DNA from: Atkinsonella hypoxylon
Lineage: Eukaryota; Ascomycota; Sordariomycetes; Hypocreales; Clavicipitaceae
DNA: 45,054 nucleotides
Assembly (NCBI GenBank): GCA_000729835.1
Contig: JFHB01000234.1
Location: 1 to 45,054, forward strand
Direction: 5' to 3'
Below, in pieces: positions 19,845 to 29,383 of the stretch. The notes under the pieces were generated by a model. It had not been told where the DNA came from, did no database searches, and was given only the letters and a program-made list of their open reading frames with translations. Position 1 is the stretch's first letter. Each line of letters opens with the position of its first letter. The position numbers and the translations under genes are program-made.

Positions 19845-22103
19845 ATGGATGACGGACCAGTGCCCAAGCTCTCCGAGCTGCTTAAACATCCCGATGACCT
19901 TGACAGGATCCCCGCTCTCAAGCAAGAATTTGCGCGGAAGAAGGCCGTCGTCGACGGTCAGCTCCGGAACGGACTGCGCGAGCAGCTGGAAACCACGCAA
20001 TCCGGCATGACAGGCTTGAGCGACGGCCAAAAAACGGTCCAGCTCATCAAAGAAGAGATGATGAAAATTGACCGGCTCTGCTCCGAATCTCAGACCATGA
20101 TCAAGGACTTTGCGAGCATCAACTTGGTGTCGCAGGCCCATCGGAACTTTGTGGCTGTCGAGACGATGCGACGGGACCTCGAGACCTTCAACGACCGACT
20201 CACCCTGGTGGAGAAGATGCTGCGCGAGGACGACCAAGACCAAGAGAACATGCCCAACTTGCTGCCGTGCCATTACGAGCTCACGCAGCTGCGCAACATT
20301 CGCGACGACGCCATGGAGCAGATCCATCGGGCTGAGGACCCTGGCTTGGAGTCGACGCTGGAGGACTACTTTGCGCGGTTACACGACACGATTGACTGGT
20401 TCGACGAGCACGTCGGCCTGTTGGCCATGAACCTGATCAACCTCGTCGTCAACGATAACAACGGACTCGTGGTGCGCTTCGCTGTGGTCATGGAGGCTGA
20501 GGAGAAGAGCGACCAGCGGGTCATGGCTCTCCAGGAAGCCCTGAAGGACCACGAGGAGATGGCGGCGCGATTCCAGAGCATCACCAACGGAGCGAAAACG
20601 GTCCGCGGGTACAAGGACAAGTTTCTGCAAGCCATCAAGCTCAGCGCGGAGCAGCAGTTCGAAGCCAGCCGGGAGGAATTCCTCGACGACGCCACCAAGC
20701 TCGAGAAGATCATGAAGTGGTACTTCAACGACCTCAATGCCGTGCGGGTGGGCATGACGCCCCTGACGCCCAAGAAATGGAACATTGCCAAGACGTACGC
20801 CGACATCTACCACCAGCTGATGCACGACTTCCTCGTCGGTATGGTGGACGATCCCGAGGGCAGCTCCGGGCACACGCTCGAGATCATCAGCTTCCCCGAA
20901 AAGTACTACAAGAAGATGGCCAAGATGGGGTACCGGCAGGAGGACCTCACGCCCCACGTCATCGACAACCGCGAGGCCGAGCTGGTGCGCGACTTCCGGC
21001 AGCTCATCATCAAGTTCCTCGACGAATGGATCGACCGCATCTTTGAACAGGAGAAGCGCGACTTTGCCGAGCGCAACGTCGAAGGGTCCAACCTCGACCA
21101 GGACGAGTACGGCTACTTCCGGACCCGGAACCTGGTGGCCCTCTGGCGCATGCTGCGCGAGCAAATCGACGCGGGGGCCAACTCGAAGCGCGCCGACGTG
21201 GTCGAGGGCGTCATCGACGCCATGTTCCTCCGCCTGCGCACCCGCCAGCAGGCCTGGCAGCGGATGCTCGAGGACGAGGCCAACCGCTACGAGACGGGCA
21301 AGGTGCCCGAGCTGGAGGGCTTCCAGGCCCTGCAGGACTGGCTCGTCGCCACGGCCAACGACCAGATCGCCTGCATAGACGACAACGAGGAGGAAGCCCG
21401 CCTGGGCTACCTGTCCTCCTTCCGCGCCAAGTTCGAACCGCACGTCACGCCCGCGTACCTCGACCGCGGCGAGCACGAGGTCAGCGTCCTGCGCGACGGC
21501 TACGTCGACTTCTCCACCTGGTGCATGACCAAGTTCGCCCAGCTCATCTTCGCCGTCGACTTCAAGGCCGTCATGCCCGACTTCTTCACCCCAAAGTGGT
21601 ACGCCGCCACGGCCATGAAGCAAATGGTCGTCACCTTTGACGAGTACGTAAGCGACTACCGCCAGGTCCTGCACCACTCCCTCGTCGACGTCTTCACCGA
21701 GATCTTTGCCGACGAGCTCCTCATCAAGTACCTCTTGTCCGTGCGCAACAAGGGCGCCCGCTTCCGCCGCGCCGACCCCTTCCGCGACAAGCTCTTCAAC
21801 GACATCTCCACTGCCTTCGAGTACTTTTCCACCCTGCCCAACCCGGACGTCGCCGACTCTGTCAAGCAGACCTGGCGCGTCACCGAGCCCTTCCTCGCCC
21901 TGCTCTCCTGTGACAAGGACGCCGTGGCCGACGAGTTCGCCCTCTTCAAGACGGCCTACTGGGATTTGCAGCTCAGCTGGGTCGAGGCCGTGCTCCGCTC
22001 CAGGGATGACTTTGAGAGGGCCATGCTGAATGCTGTCAAGGCGAGGGCCGCGCAGATGGATGTTGCGAGGGGGCCTGAGACCATTATGGGCAAGATCAAG
22101 TAG
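19845..22103 (+). CDS. SEC6: Exocyst complex subunit Sec6
   Basis: Single exon, 752 residues, full length for Sec6 of filamentous ascomycetes. The N-terminus (PKLSELLKHPDDLDRIPALK, then a predicted coiled coil to about residue 130) and the body (YADIYHQLMHDFLVGMVDDP, DEWIDRIFEQEKRDF, TFDEYVSDYRQVLHHSLVDV) match the Sec6 family, an all-helical CATCHR-fold tether. Sec6 is a core subunit of the octameric exocyst, which tethers secretory vesicles to the plasma membrane at hyphal tips and septa before SNARE fusion. The second half is very rich in C-ending codons, which leaves long open shadows on other frames. The ATG lies in a good context (CACCATGG) about 540 bp after BCD1 and in the same orientation. 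Confidence 0.96.
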   Translation: MDDGPVPKLSELLKHPDDLDRIPALKQEFARKKAVVDGQLRNGLREQLETTQSGMTGLSDGQKTVQLIKEEMMKIDRLCSESQTMIKDFASINLVSQAHRNFVAVETMRRDLETFNDRLTLVEKMLREDDQDQENMPNLLPCHYELTQLRNIRDDAMEQIHRAEDPGLESTLEDYFARLHDTIDWFDEHVGLLAMNLINLVVNDNNGLVVRFAVVMEAEEKSDQRVMALQEALKDHEEMAARFQSITNGAKTVRGYKDKFLQAIKLSAEQQFEASREEFLDDATKLEKIMKWYFNDLNAVRVGMTPLTPKKWNIAKTYADIYHQLMHDFLVGMVDDPEGSSGHTLEIISFPEKYYKKMAKMGYRQEDLTPHVIDNREAELVRDFRQLIIKFLDEWIDRIFEQEKRDFAERNVEGSNLDQDEYGYFRTRNLVALWRMLREQIDAGANSKRADVVEGVIDAMFLRLRTRQQAWQRMLEDEANRYETGKVPELEGFQALQDWLVATANDQIACIDDNEEEARLGYLSSFRAKFEPHVTPAYLDRGEHEVSVLRDGYVDFSTWCMTKFAQLIFAVDFKAVMPDFFTPKWYAATAMKQMVVTFDEYVSDYRQVLHHSLVDVFTEIFADELLIKYLLSVRNKGARFRRADPFRDKLFNDISTAFEYFSTLPNPDVADSVKQTWRVTEPFLALLSCDKDAVADEFALFKTAYWDLQLSWVEAVLRSRDDFERAMLNAVKARAAQMDVARGPETIMGKIK

Positions 22104-22533
22104 ACTTGCCTGCCTTTGAATGACATATTCTTGTTGGGACGTACATGGGACTGGGACAAATGGGTTATTTATTTATGTATTTCTTTTCTTTTCTTTTCTT
22201 TTTTTTTAAACTTGCGCGGAGTGTACTTGGCGAGCTTTGTTCTGATTGTGACTTGGTTCCCTTGGTGACTTGCGACATGTCCATGATGGCGCAAGAAGGG
22301 ACGTGTGCTGGCTGATGAAGAGCAAGAACCGTGGATGGTTGCTTTGCGACGTTATTGCGCCGTGGAGTGCACGAGGCTGCTTTGTGTCATGGCATGCTTG
22401 GAAGATGGGGTAGACGGTAAAATGGCATGGCATCAGTGAGCAGCATGTTGGGCTGTGTCACTGCCGTGCTCTCTCAAACGAGTTGAGTAGCGACAAACAT
22501 CAACACGACCAGTCATGAAAACGAATGATAATT

Positions 22534-22572
<39 letters not shown>

Positions 22573-22945
22573 GCATTCTGACGTACAAAGGGCTGGCTGT
22601 TCTTCATCAATGCTCACGCCTGGTGGAATAAAGGCTACTAAGGTGTGTAATATCCATCATTATGAGTAATCTGCTCTTTCTCGCTCTCGCTTATATGAAA
22701 TAAAAGAAATGAGGAGCAAAGCAATGTCTCTGCAATACATGCGGATCTTGCCATGCGGATTAAGCGAAGAGGATAAGGCACAAAAACACCTCCCCAACTA
22801 TATCGCGACTACTTTCCGCTGCTTCTATGGTAAAATCTCAGTCTCTCTTTGCAAACTCGTGGCTTCTATGACTTGCTTGCAAGATAGTTGGCAGCCTGGA
22901 ACTACTCGTTAGCCAGCTTCGTAGCAAAACAATAAAAGGGCAGAT
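22104..22945. other. Convergent intergenic DNA between SEC6 and EDE1
   Basis: This is the shared 3' flank of two converging genes. It holds TTTTC-type runs at 22183-22207 and an (AT)n tract at 22537-22569. Short frames here have no family signature. Confidence 0.6.
22537..22569. repeat. (AT)16 microsatellite
   Basis: A 33-bp alternating AT run preceded by ATTTAA, about 430 bp after SEC6 and 375 bp after the EDE1 stop on the other strand. It is self-complementary and can form a cruciform. Confidence 0.95.
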
Positions 22946-25900
22946 CTAGCACTTGGCCTCTACCTTTTCCAAATTATAGTCGTACTTCTCCAGAGCAGAA
23001 ACTGAATCAGAGCGAGAGTAGCCCATGCTCGTCAGGCTTTTGAGGATCGGGTCGTCGTGCTCTCCCTTCTCAGTCAGAGCCCGAGCTGGCGCTGGCGGGC
23101 GCTCCGAAGCTTTCTTGTCGTTAGTCTTGCTGGCCTCTGCGACCCCAGGAGGCGTCACGTTGGTGGGCTCGTCAAGCCCAGCAAAGATTGCGTCCCAGTC
23201 ATGAGAGTCGGTCGTCTTCTGCTGGTTTGCGCTTCCGGCTGCAGAGCTGTGAGACACAAAGTCGAAAGCGCTTTCATTGCCGAATGCCGTAGACTCACTT
23301 TTGGCCTGGCTAGCTGGTGGGCTGCTGTCAAAGACGGCGTTGAAGTCGTCTCGTGTTATGTTGGCGAAATCATCATCCGCCGATCCCTCTTTGGCATCTT
23401 CAAGTCCCTCAAAGTCATCATCCAGGTCATCAAATACCCCTTTGCCAGTTGACTTGGAAGGCGCTGGCCCTGCAGAAGGAGCCTGAGCAGCTCCAAAAAT
23501 GTCGTCCGCAGTCAAGGGCTTTGGTTGAGAACTGTTGGTGACTGTGGCTGGTGAGGAGGGTTGACCCGAACTACGAGAACTGACCGATTAGTCTATATGC
23601 GGCGGCACAAAGACCCTGACCAGTAGGCAGCGGAGTTTCTACTTACACCTTGCTGGGTTCCTCAACAGGCTCCTTAGCTGGTACAGCCGGGGCGGCTGCG
23701 CTAGCAGACGCCGTCTCGGATTGTCTGACATCTGTGGGGGTAGTATTGCTCTTGGCCTTAGGGTCGTTTCTCGGGGATGAAACTGGCGCAAAGTCATCGT
23801 CGAACCCGCCGTGCTCGCTGTTGGATTCCGAGTCGTCGTCGCGCTCGAGTTCAGAGATGGGAGGGAACTCAGTGTTAAAGGCATCAAGTGTCTTGTCCTT
23901 GGCGCCACTCGAGGTGCCAGGTGCTGGCTGGCTCTTGCTGGAACTGAAGGCAGCAAAAGCGCTGTCGAAATCAGCCTTGGCTTTAGCTTGGTCAGCACTG
24001 CTGAACGGATCAGGCTTGGCCGCCGAAGTAGTGAGATCCTCCTCTTTGGCCTTTGATGCAGCTTCGCTGATGGATACAGGAGCTGGCGATTCGCTAGCAA
24101 GAGGAGTCGAGCCGGGTGTTTCGCTCTTGTCACCATCCTCGCTATTCACTTCTCTAAAGCTACCGGCCGTAGGACCATCGGCTCGGGAGGCAGGGGGGGA
24201 GACCTGGCGGGATGAGGACAGGGACTCAGGCTTGTCGGGAAACGGAAGGAAGCTAGAGCTAATCTGTCGGGAAGCAGGTGGCGGAGGAGGATCGATGTTG
24301 GAGGTGCCTTGCCGGCTAATGCTGGGACTTGCTCTTCCGGTGGTGGAGAGAGACCCAACACTGGCTGCTGATGTGCCAGTGTTCTGCTGGTGCTGGTGCT
24401 GGTGCTGGAAAGCTGGCGGAGGCGAGGTGCTGGAGGTGCTGGCGCCAAAAGACGGACCGAATACATCATCGAAGGACTTGTCGTTATAAGATCGGGGAGG
24501 TGGGGATGTAAAAGCGCCCATAATGTCTGTGCTTGCTGACCGTTTGAAAAAGGGGTTATTAGCACTTGAGGTGGACAATGCCGGGCTGGCGATCTGGGCG
24601 GAGCCCGATGCTGGCGAACTGCCGTCAATCTGCTTCGAGACATCCTCCCCGGCCTTTGTCAAATCTGCAGCCTCCGCCTTGAGCTTGTCTCTCTCACCCT
24701 CAGTGGTGGCCAGCTGTTTCTTGTTAATGGCAACCAGACCCTTTTGCTGGCGGCAGTCAGACTTGAGCTTCTCAATTTGAGGCTTCAGCTGGGCGATTTC
24801 ACCATTCACAACGCGGATGCGTTCTCTCAAGTCCGCGTTCTCCTGCTGGTCAGCCTGAAGAGCAGCCGTAAGTTGCTGGTGCTGGGCCTGTACGTCTCTA
24901 TAAGTCCCCTCGACAGTCATGCACTCCGACTGTAGTTTTTGCGTCTCAGACCTCGATTTCCTCAACTGCTCCTCAAGAGACGCGGTGTCTTCAGCTTCCT
25001 TCTCATAAAGGGCGCGGAGCTGCGCAAGCCGTTGCTCAAAATTTTGCTTTTGGGAATTGGTCTGATTAAGCTCGTTCTGTGTTGTGGTACGCTTGTTCTG
25101 AACCTCTTGCGTCTGCTTAGACAGAGTGGAAATTTGACTCGATAGGTTGGCCAGCTCGGTCGTCTCGTCAGAAGTCTTCTTGCTGGCCTCGGGTTCGTTA
25201 TCCTCCAGTAAGTCTTCAGTCTGTTTGGGGTTGCCAATTCCTGACGGTCCCGCCAAACCCCTCCCGAATGACGACGAGGGAATGAAAGGCTTAAAGGTAT
25301 TTTCCGTGGCAGGGGCTCGCACAGGTAATGTCGGCGATAGGATGGCAGATCCACCGGCAAATGGATCATTAGCATTGGAACCCCCAGTGGACATTGTCGT
25401 CTGTGTTGGCGCAGGGGCTGGACTAGCAGTTGCGTCGAGTCCGAACAAGTCGTCTAGTGCTGACTTAGGCTGCCGGAGCGGCGCTGGCCGTATAGTGGCA
25501 GGAGGTGAGGAAGGCGGCGGCGGCGGCGGCGGCGGCTGCCTCTGGTTTCGAATGCTTGGAGGTAACAGATTGAGAGGCAAGGTCGTAGGTAAAGGGCCTG
25601 CGCTGCCACTCCTTTGCTGGCGGATGAGATACATGGCAACCGCAAAGCCGTCGCGCGTTAGCTGGCCCTGACTGTTGAAATCAGCAAGGTCCCAGATTTG
25701 AGCCAACGCATCCTCAGAGAGACCGGATTGACTGAAAAATGGTACGGCCTCTTCTCCCGTGATGAAACCCTTGTTTGTCTTGTCGATGGTGGCGTAAATT
25801 TGGTCAAATTTTGCCTTATCTGCGGGCGAAATGGCCCAATCATGAACAGCTTGAGATCCGGGTCTTCCAAGCGGGCTTCCCGTTCGCATTTGAGCCTGAC

Positions 25901-26828
25901 CACTCAACTGTCTTGCTACGGGAGCTATGCCAGTGTTGTTCGGCGACTGCCGAGGCGCTACCCCTCGGCTAGTGGCAGCCTCGTAAAGACCAGCAGGAAG
26001 TACGTTGGGTAGCGATCTGAGTGCCCCCGTCTTCATAGAGGTGAGCAGATGCATGGCAATGACGAATTCGGGGAGAACAAGAGCGCCACGTTGCTCAGTG
26101 TCTGCCAGAGCCCAGATCCTCCCTAATGTCTCATTAGGTAAGCCGGACTTGTCGAAGATGTTGCGAGCTTGTTCACCGGGGAGTTTGTTGGCTAGCAGCG
26201 GTTGGCGTTCGAACAGGCCAGTGTACTGGGCGACCTTGTCCGGGGTCAGCGGGGGGATTCGGACAGCGCCTTCAGTGACCTGTGCTTGTAAAGGAGCTGG
26301 ACTCCCACTCGTGGGCGAGCTCAGTGACGGCGGAGGCCAGATGCCGTCGAATCGAGGGATCGGTCCCTGCTGCAGAGCAATCTCGGGGGTTGGTTCACGT
26401 CCGGCTTGAGCATGTCCGATAAGACGCAAGACGATTCCAAAGCCTGCTGGAGTGAGGAAGCCGCGGTTCTCGTTGTCCGCTATTTGCCATATCTATGAAA
26501 AGCATGGTGAGTCGGATGTAGCGGATGGGCAGTGGCAGTGGCAGAGAGGGAACGACGGACCTCTCCGAGGATGCGAGCATCCAGCCTAGTCTTCTCAAAG
26601 AATTTGACAGCTACATCGCCAGTGACAACACCGACACCTTCGGAATCGGCCTGACGGAAAAGCTGGCCGTAGACTCGTTTCTCCTCAGGGCTGAGGCTCA
26701 GGTTCGGGGGCGCAGCTACGTATGACGGCACGGGCGGGTCAGTACGGTAGAGGTAAAAAGAAGAAAAGTAAGATTACACTGCAATTACAGAAGGACATAC
26801 ATGAATCAGCACCGACATCAGCAGACAT
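22946..26828 (-). CDS. EDE1: EH-domain endocytic scaffold, Ede1/Eps15-like
   Basis: Four exons on the minus strand: 26828-26801, 26715-26561, 26492-23647 and 23570-22946; 1217 residues. Phases agree across all junctions; intron 2 has an unusual donor (GTCCGT), the last a GTAAGT donor. Exon 1 supplies MSADVGADS; starting inside exon 2 would require a GTG codon, so the extra exon is preferred. Domains: EH1 about 13-95 (EEKRVYGQLFRQAD), EH2 about 142-240 (LPNETLGRIWALAD), EH3 about 277-372 (SEDALAQIWDLADFNSQGQL), a proline run, a coiled coil about 505-685, a long Ser/Pro/Asp-rich linker with an internal NPF (SSANNPFFKR), and a C-terminal UBA (LKSLTSMGYSRSDSVSALEK) in the last 40 residues. Ede1 arrives early at clathrin-coated endocytic sites, binds NPF-containing adaptors through its EH domains and ubiquitin through its UBA. 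The order and the size match fungal Ede1. Confidence 0.93.
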
Positions 26829-27563
26829 TGTTTGTCATATGAGAAGCCTGAGGAGCTCCAAAGCACCGGTCGGTGTTGGTTGGGTGTAGACTGCAGACAG
26901 TGGTGGAGGTTTTGAGAGGAGCTGGAGCGGGTTGTCGTCACCGGAGCCAGGACAGGACGGAGCGGCTCCTGCTCTGGAATGTCTTGGGTCAAGGGGACAC
27001 GGATGGGCAAGCTTGGAGGAGCAAAGAGCGCGGACACGATAATACGATTCGATTATTGGTGAGGCCAAAGGGCTGCAGATGGTTTGAAGATGGTGAGGTC
27101 TGGAAGCGGAAAGGCAGCAGTTGGAAATCAGGTTGCATCGGGAGCCAGTGAGCAGCTCGGGGGGCTGGAGTTGGAGGTCAACTGGTGGCAGCGCGTGGGG
27201 AGCAGGGCAGAGCTGTGATTCGATGATTCGATGATAGTCCTGGCGCAGCAGCCACCATCCACCATGGCACTTACCTTAGGTACGTGGCACTGACGCTATT
27301 ACGGAGCCGTCAGACGTCGGCGTGTGGCGGAGGAACGTGGCTGGTGAGGTGAGTTTAGAGCATGTCTCATCGTGTTCTCAAGAGCTCATGATTCCATCCC
27401 ATCGACCAACGCTCCCCCACACTTGTCGGTTGAAATCCTGCTACTCTGCCGCAGTGCAGTGCATATTGCCCTTATCGCAAGGCTGTCCTACCCTCACTCG
27501 TGCTTCCATATAAAAGAAGATAGTCCATCTAGAAGCGCCCTCCCCTCCGTCCCCCCCTGTCCC
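26829..27563. promoter_or_regulatory. Divergent intergenic promoter of EDE1 and GLR1
   Basis: 735 bp separates the two start codons, which point away from each other. The side near GLR1 is pyrimidine-rich at 27400-27560, and a TATA-like TATAAAAG lies at 27509-27516, about 50 bp before the longer GLR1 start. A GACGTC palindrome lies at 27312-27317. I did not find a convincing Yap1 site (TTACTAA type). The EDE1 side has no clear core element. Confidence 0.5.
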
Positions 27564-29157
27564 ATGAAATCATTCACCCTCTTGTCCCGCACTTCCTCGA
27601 GAGCTGCCCCGCATCGCATAGTGTCTTTGTCCCGCCATCTTTCTACAGTATCCAATGCAATGGCTCCTATAACCAAGGAAACCGATTATCTTGTGCTTGG
27701 CGGAGGTAGCGGCGGCCTCGGCTCGGCCCGCATGGCCAGCTCCAAGTTTGGCGCAAAGTCCATGGTTGTTGAAGCTTCGCGTCTGGGAGGTACCTGCGTG
27801 AATGTTGGGTAAGCTTACTTATCGGAGCTCAGTAGGACAAGATACATGAGGCCGTTTCTTTCATAACGACACTGTGTCTGCTAACTAGTTCCATAGCTGT
27901 GTGCCCAAAAAGGTCACCTACAACGCCGCCGCCATCGCCGAGACCATTCACGATGCCAAAGCCTACGGCTTCTCAGTTCAGCAGACTGCCCCTTTCGACT
28001 GGACAACCTTCAAGGCCAAGCGCGATGCCTACATCAAGCGGCTTAACGGCATATACGAGCGAAACCTGGCTAACGACAAGGTCGAGTACCTGCACGGCTG
28101 GGGTCGACTCGTCTCCAAGAATCAGGTCGAAGTCACCCAAGATGACGGCTCCAAGGTGCTGGTCAACGCCAAGAAGATTCTTCTTGCTGTCGGTGGCCGC
28201 CCGAATGCCCCTCCCCCGATCCCTGGCGCCGAGCTGGGAATCAACAGTGATGGCTTCTTCGACATCGACAAGCAGCCCAAGAAGGTGGCTATCGTTGGCG
28301 CCGGCTACATCGCTGTCGAGTTCGCTGGCATGTTCAATGCCCTGGGCACCGAGACGCATCTCTTTATCCGCCACAAGACATTCCTCCGCAACTTCGATCC
28401 CATGATTCAGGAGACGGTTACCAAGGAGTACGAGCGCCTGGGTATACACGTTCACAAGGAATCACAGGCTTCTAAGATTGAAAAGGATGCCAACGGCAAG
28501 CTCACTGTCACATACAAGGATGCCCAAGGTAACGAAAACTCCGTGTCCGATGTTGACCACCTCATCTGGGCCGTTGGCCGTGTTCCCGAGACGGACAAGA
28601 TTGGCCTCAAAGAAGTCGGCGTCAAGCTGAATGAGAAGGGCTACGTCGTCGTCGACGAGTACCAAAACAGCAGTGTGGATAATATCTACGCCCTCGGTGA
28701 TGTTACAGGGCAGGTCGAGCTTACCCCTGTCGCCATTGCTGCTGGCCGCAAGCTGGCTCATCGCCTATTTGGACCCCCCGAGTTCTCCACGGCCAAGCTC
28801 AGCTACGAGAACATCCCCTCTGTGGTCTTTTCACATCCTGAGGTCGGCAGCATCGGCATCACCGAGCCACAGGCCGTTGAGAAGTACGGCAAGGACAACA
28901 TCAAGGTGTATAAGACGAGCTTCACGGCCATGTACTACGCTATGATGGAGCCCGAGCAGAAAGCACCGACCAACTACAAGCTGATTGTGACTGGTCCGGA
29001 GGAAAAGATTGTTGGTCTGCATATTATGGGTTTGGGCAGCGGCGAGATGCTGCAAGGTTTCGGTGTTGCTATCAAGATGGGAGCGACAAAGGCTGATTTT
29101 GACAGCTGTGTGGCCATTCATCCCACCAGTGCCGAGGAACTGGTGACCTTGAAGTGA
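27564..29157 (+). CDS. GLR1: Glutathione reductase, mitochondrial and cytosolic forms likely
   Basis: Exons 27564-27808 and 27897-29157, intron donor GTAAGC, branch CTAACTAG, acceptor CATAG; 501 residues. The junction rebuilds the redox centre GGTCVNVGCVPKK, with C78 and C83 forming the active disulfide; the intron therefore splits the catalytic motif. FAD site DYLVLGGGSGG (41-51), NADPH-binding Rossmann motif GAGYIAVEFAGMFNALG with downstream FIRHKTFLR arginines that favour NADPH, second FAD motif YALGDVTGQVELTPVAI, and the C-terminal catalytic HPTSAEELVTL. The enzyme reduces GSSG to GSH. Residues 1-32 have five Lys/Arg and no acidic residue, a mitochondrial presequence; a second in-frame ATG at 27660 (Met33, MAPITKETDY) in good context would give a 469-residue cytosolic enzyme. 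Confidence 0.96.
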
Positions 29158-29383
29158 GAAGCATTTCACAAATATTTGTAAATATTGGAAAGAAAGTCAG
29201 GCCATAATTAGGGCGATGTAATGCTAGTGGCTATTCTTCTCTGTGCTTCATCCCCCTCCCCCTCCCCTCAAACCCCCCCCCCCCCCCTTTTTTTTTTTTG
29301 GCTTCCTCTCTTTTTCTATTATTATTATTCTCTTTTTTTCTTTATTATTATAATTTCTCCTTGCGACGGAATTCTCATCCCTT
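29158..29383. other. Convergent intergenic DNA between GLR1 and the aquaglyceroporin
   Basis: 226 bp shared by two converging genes. It contains a C15 run (29273-29287) followed directly by T12 (29288-29299), and TATTATTATT-type runs at 29317-29351 on the plus strand. It probably holds the polyadenylation regions of both transcripts. Confidence 0.6.
29273..29299. repeat. C15-T12 homopolymer junction
   Basis: Fifteen cytosines are followed without a break by twelve thymines. On the minus strand it reads A12G15, downstream of the aquaglyceroporin stop codon. Confidence 0.95.

Noticed and set aside
20379..21677. 432-codon minus-strand frame across SEC6
   Set aside because: It lies wholly opposite the conserved Sec6 coding sequence, is made of Val/Leu/Glu/Asp/Gly runs produced by C-ending codons on the other strand, and has no domain.
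23650..24489. 279-codon plus-strand frame across EDE1
   Set aside because: Antisense to the Ser/Pro-rich linker of Ede1; its Leu/Ser/Gly/Ala composition mirrors the sense codons.
26561..26731. EDE1 start inside exon 2 (PSYVAAPPNLSL)
   Set aside because: It would need a GTG start; an ATG exon with a GTATGT donor and a matching acceptor gives MSADVGADSSAPPNLSL in frame.
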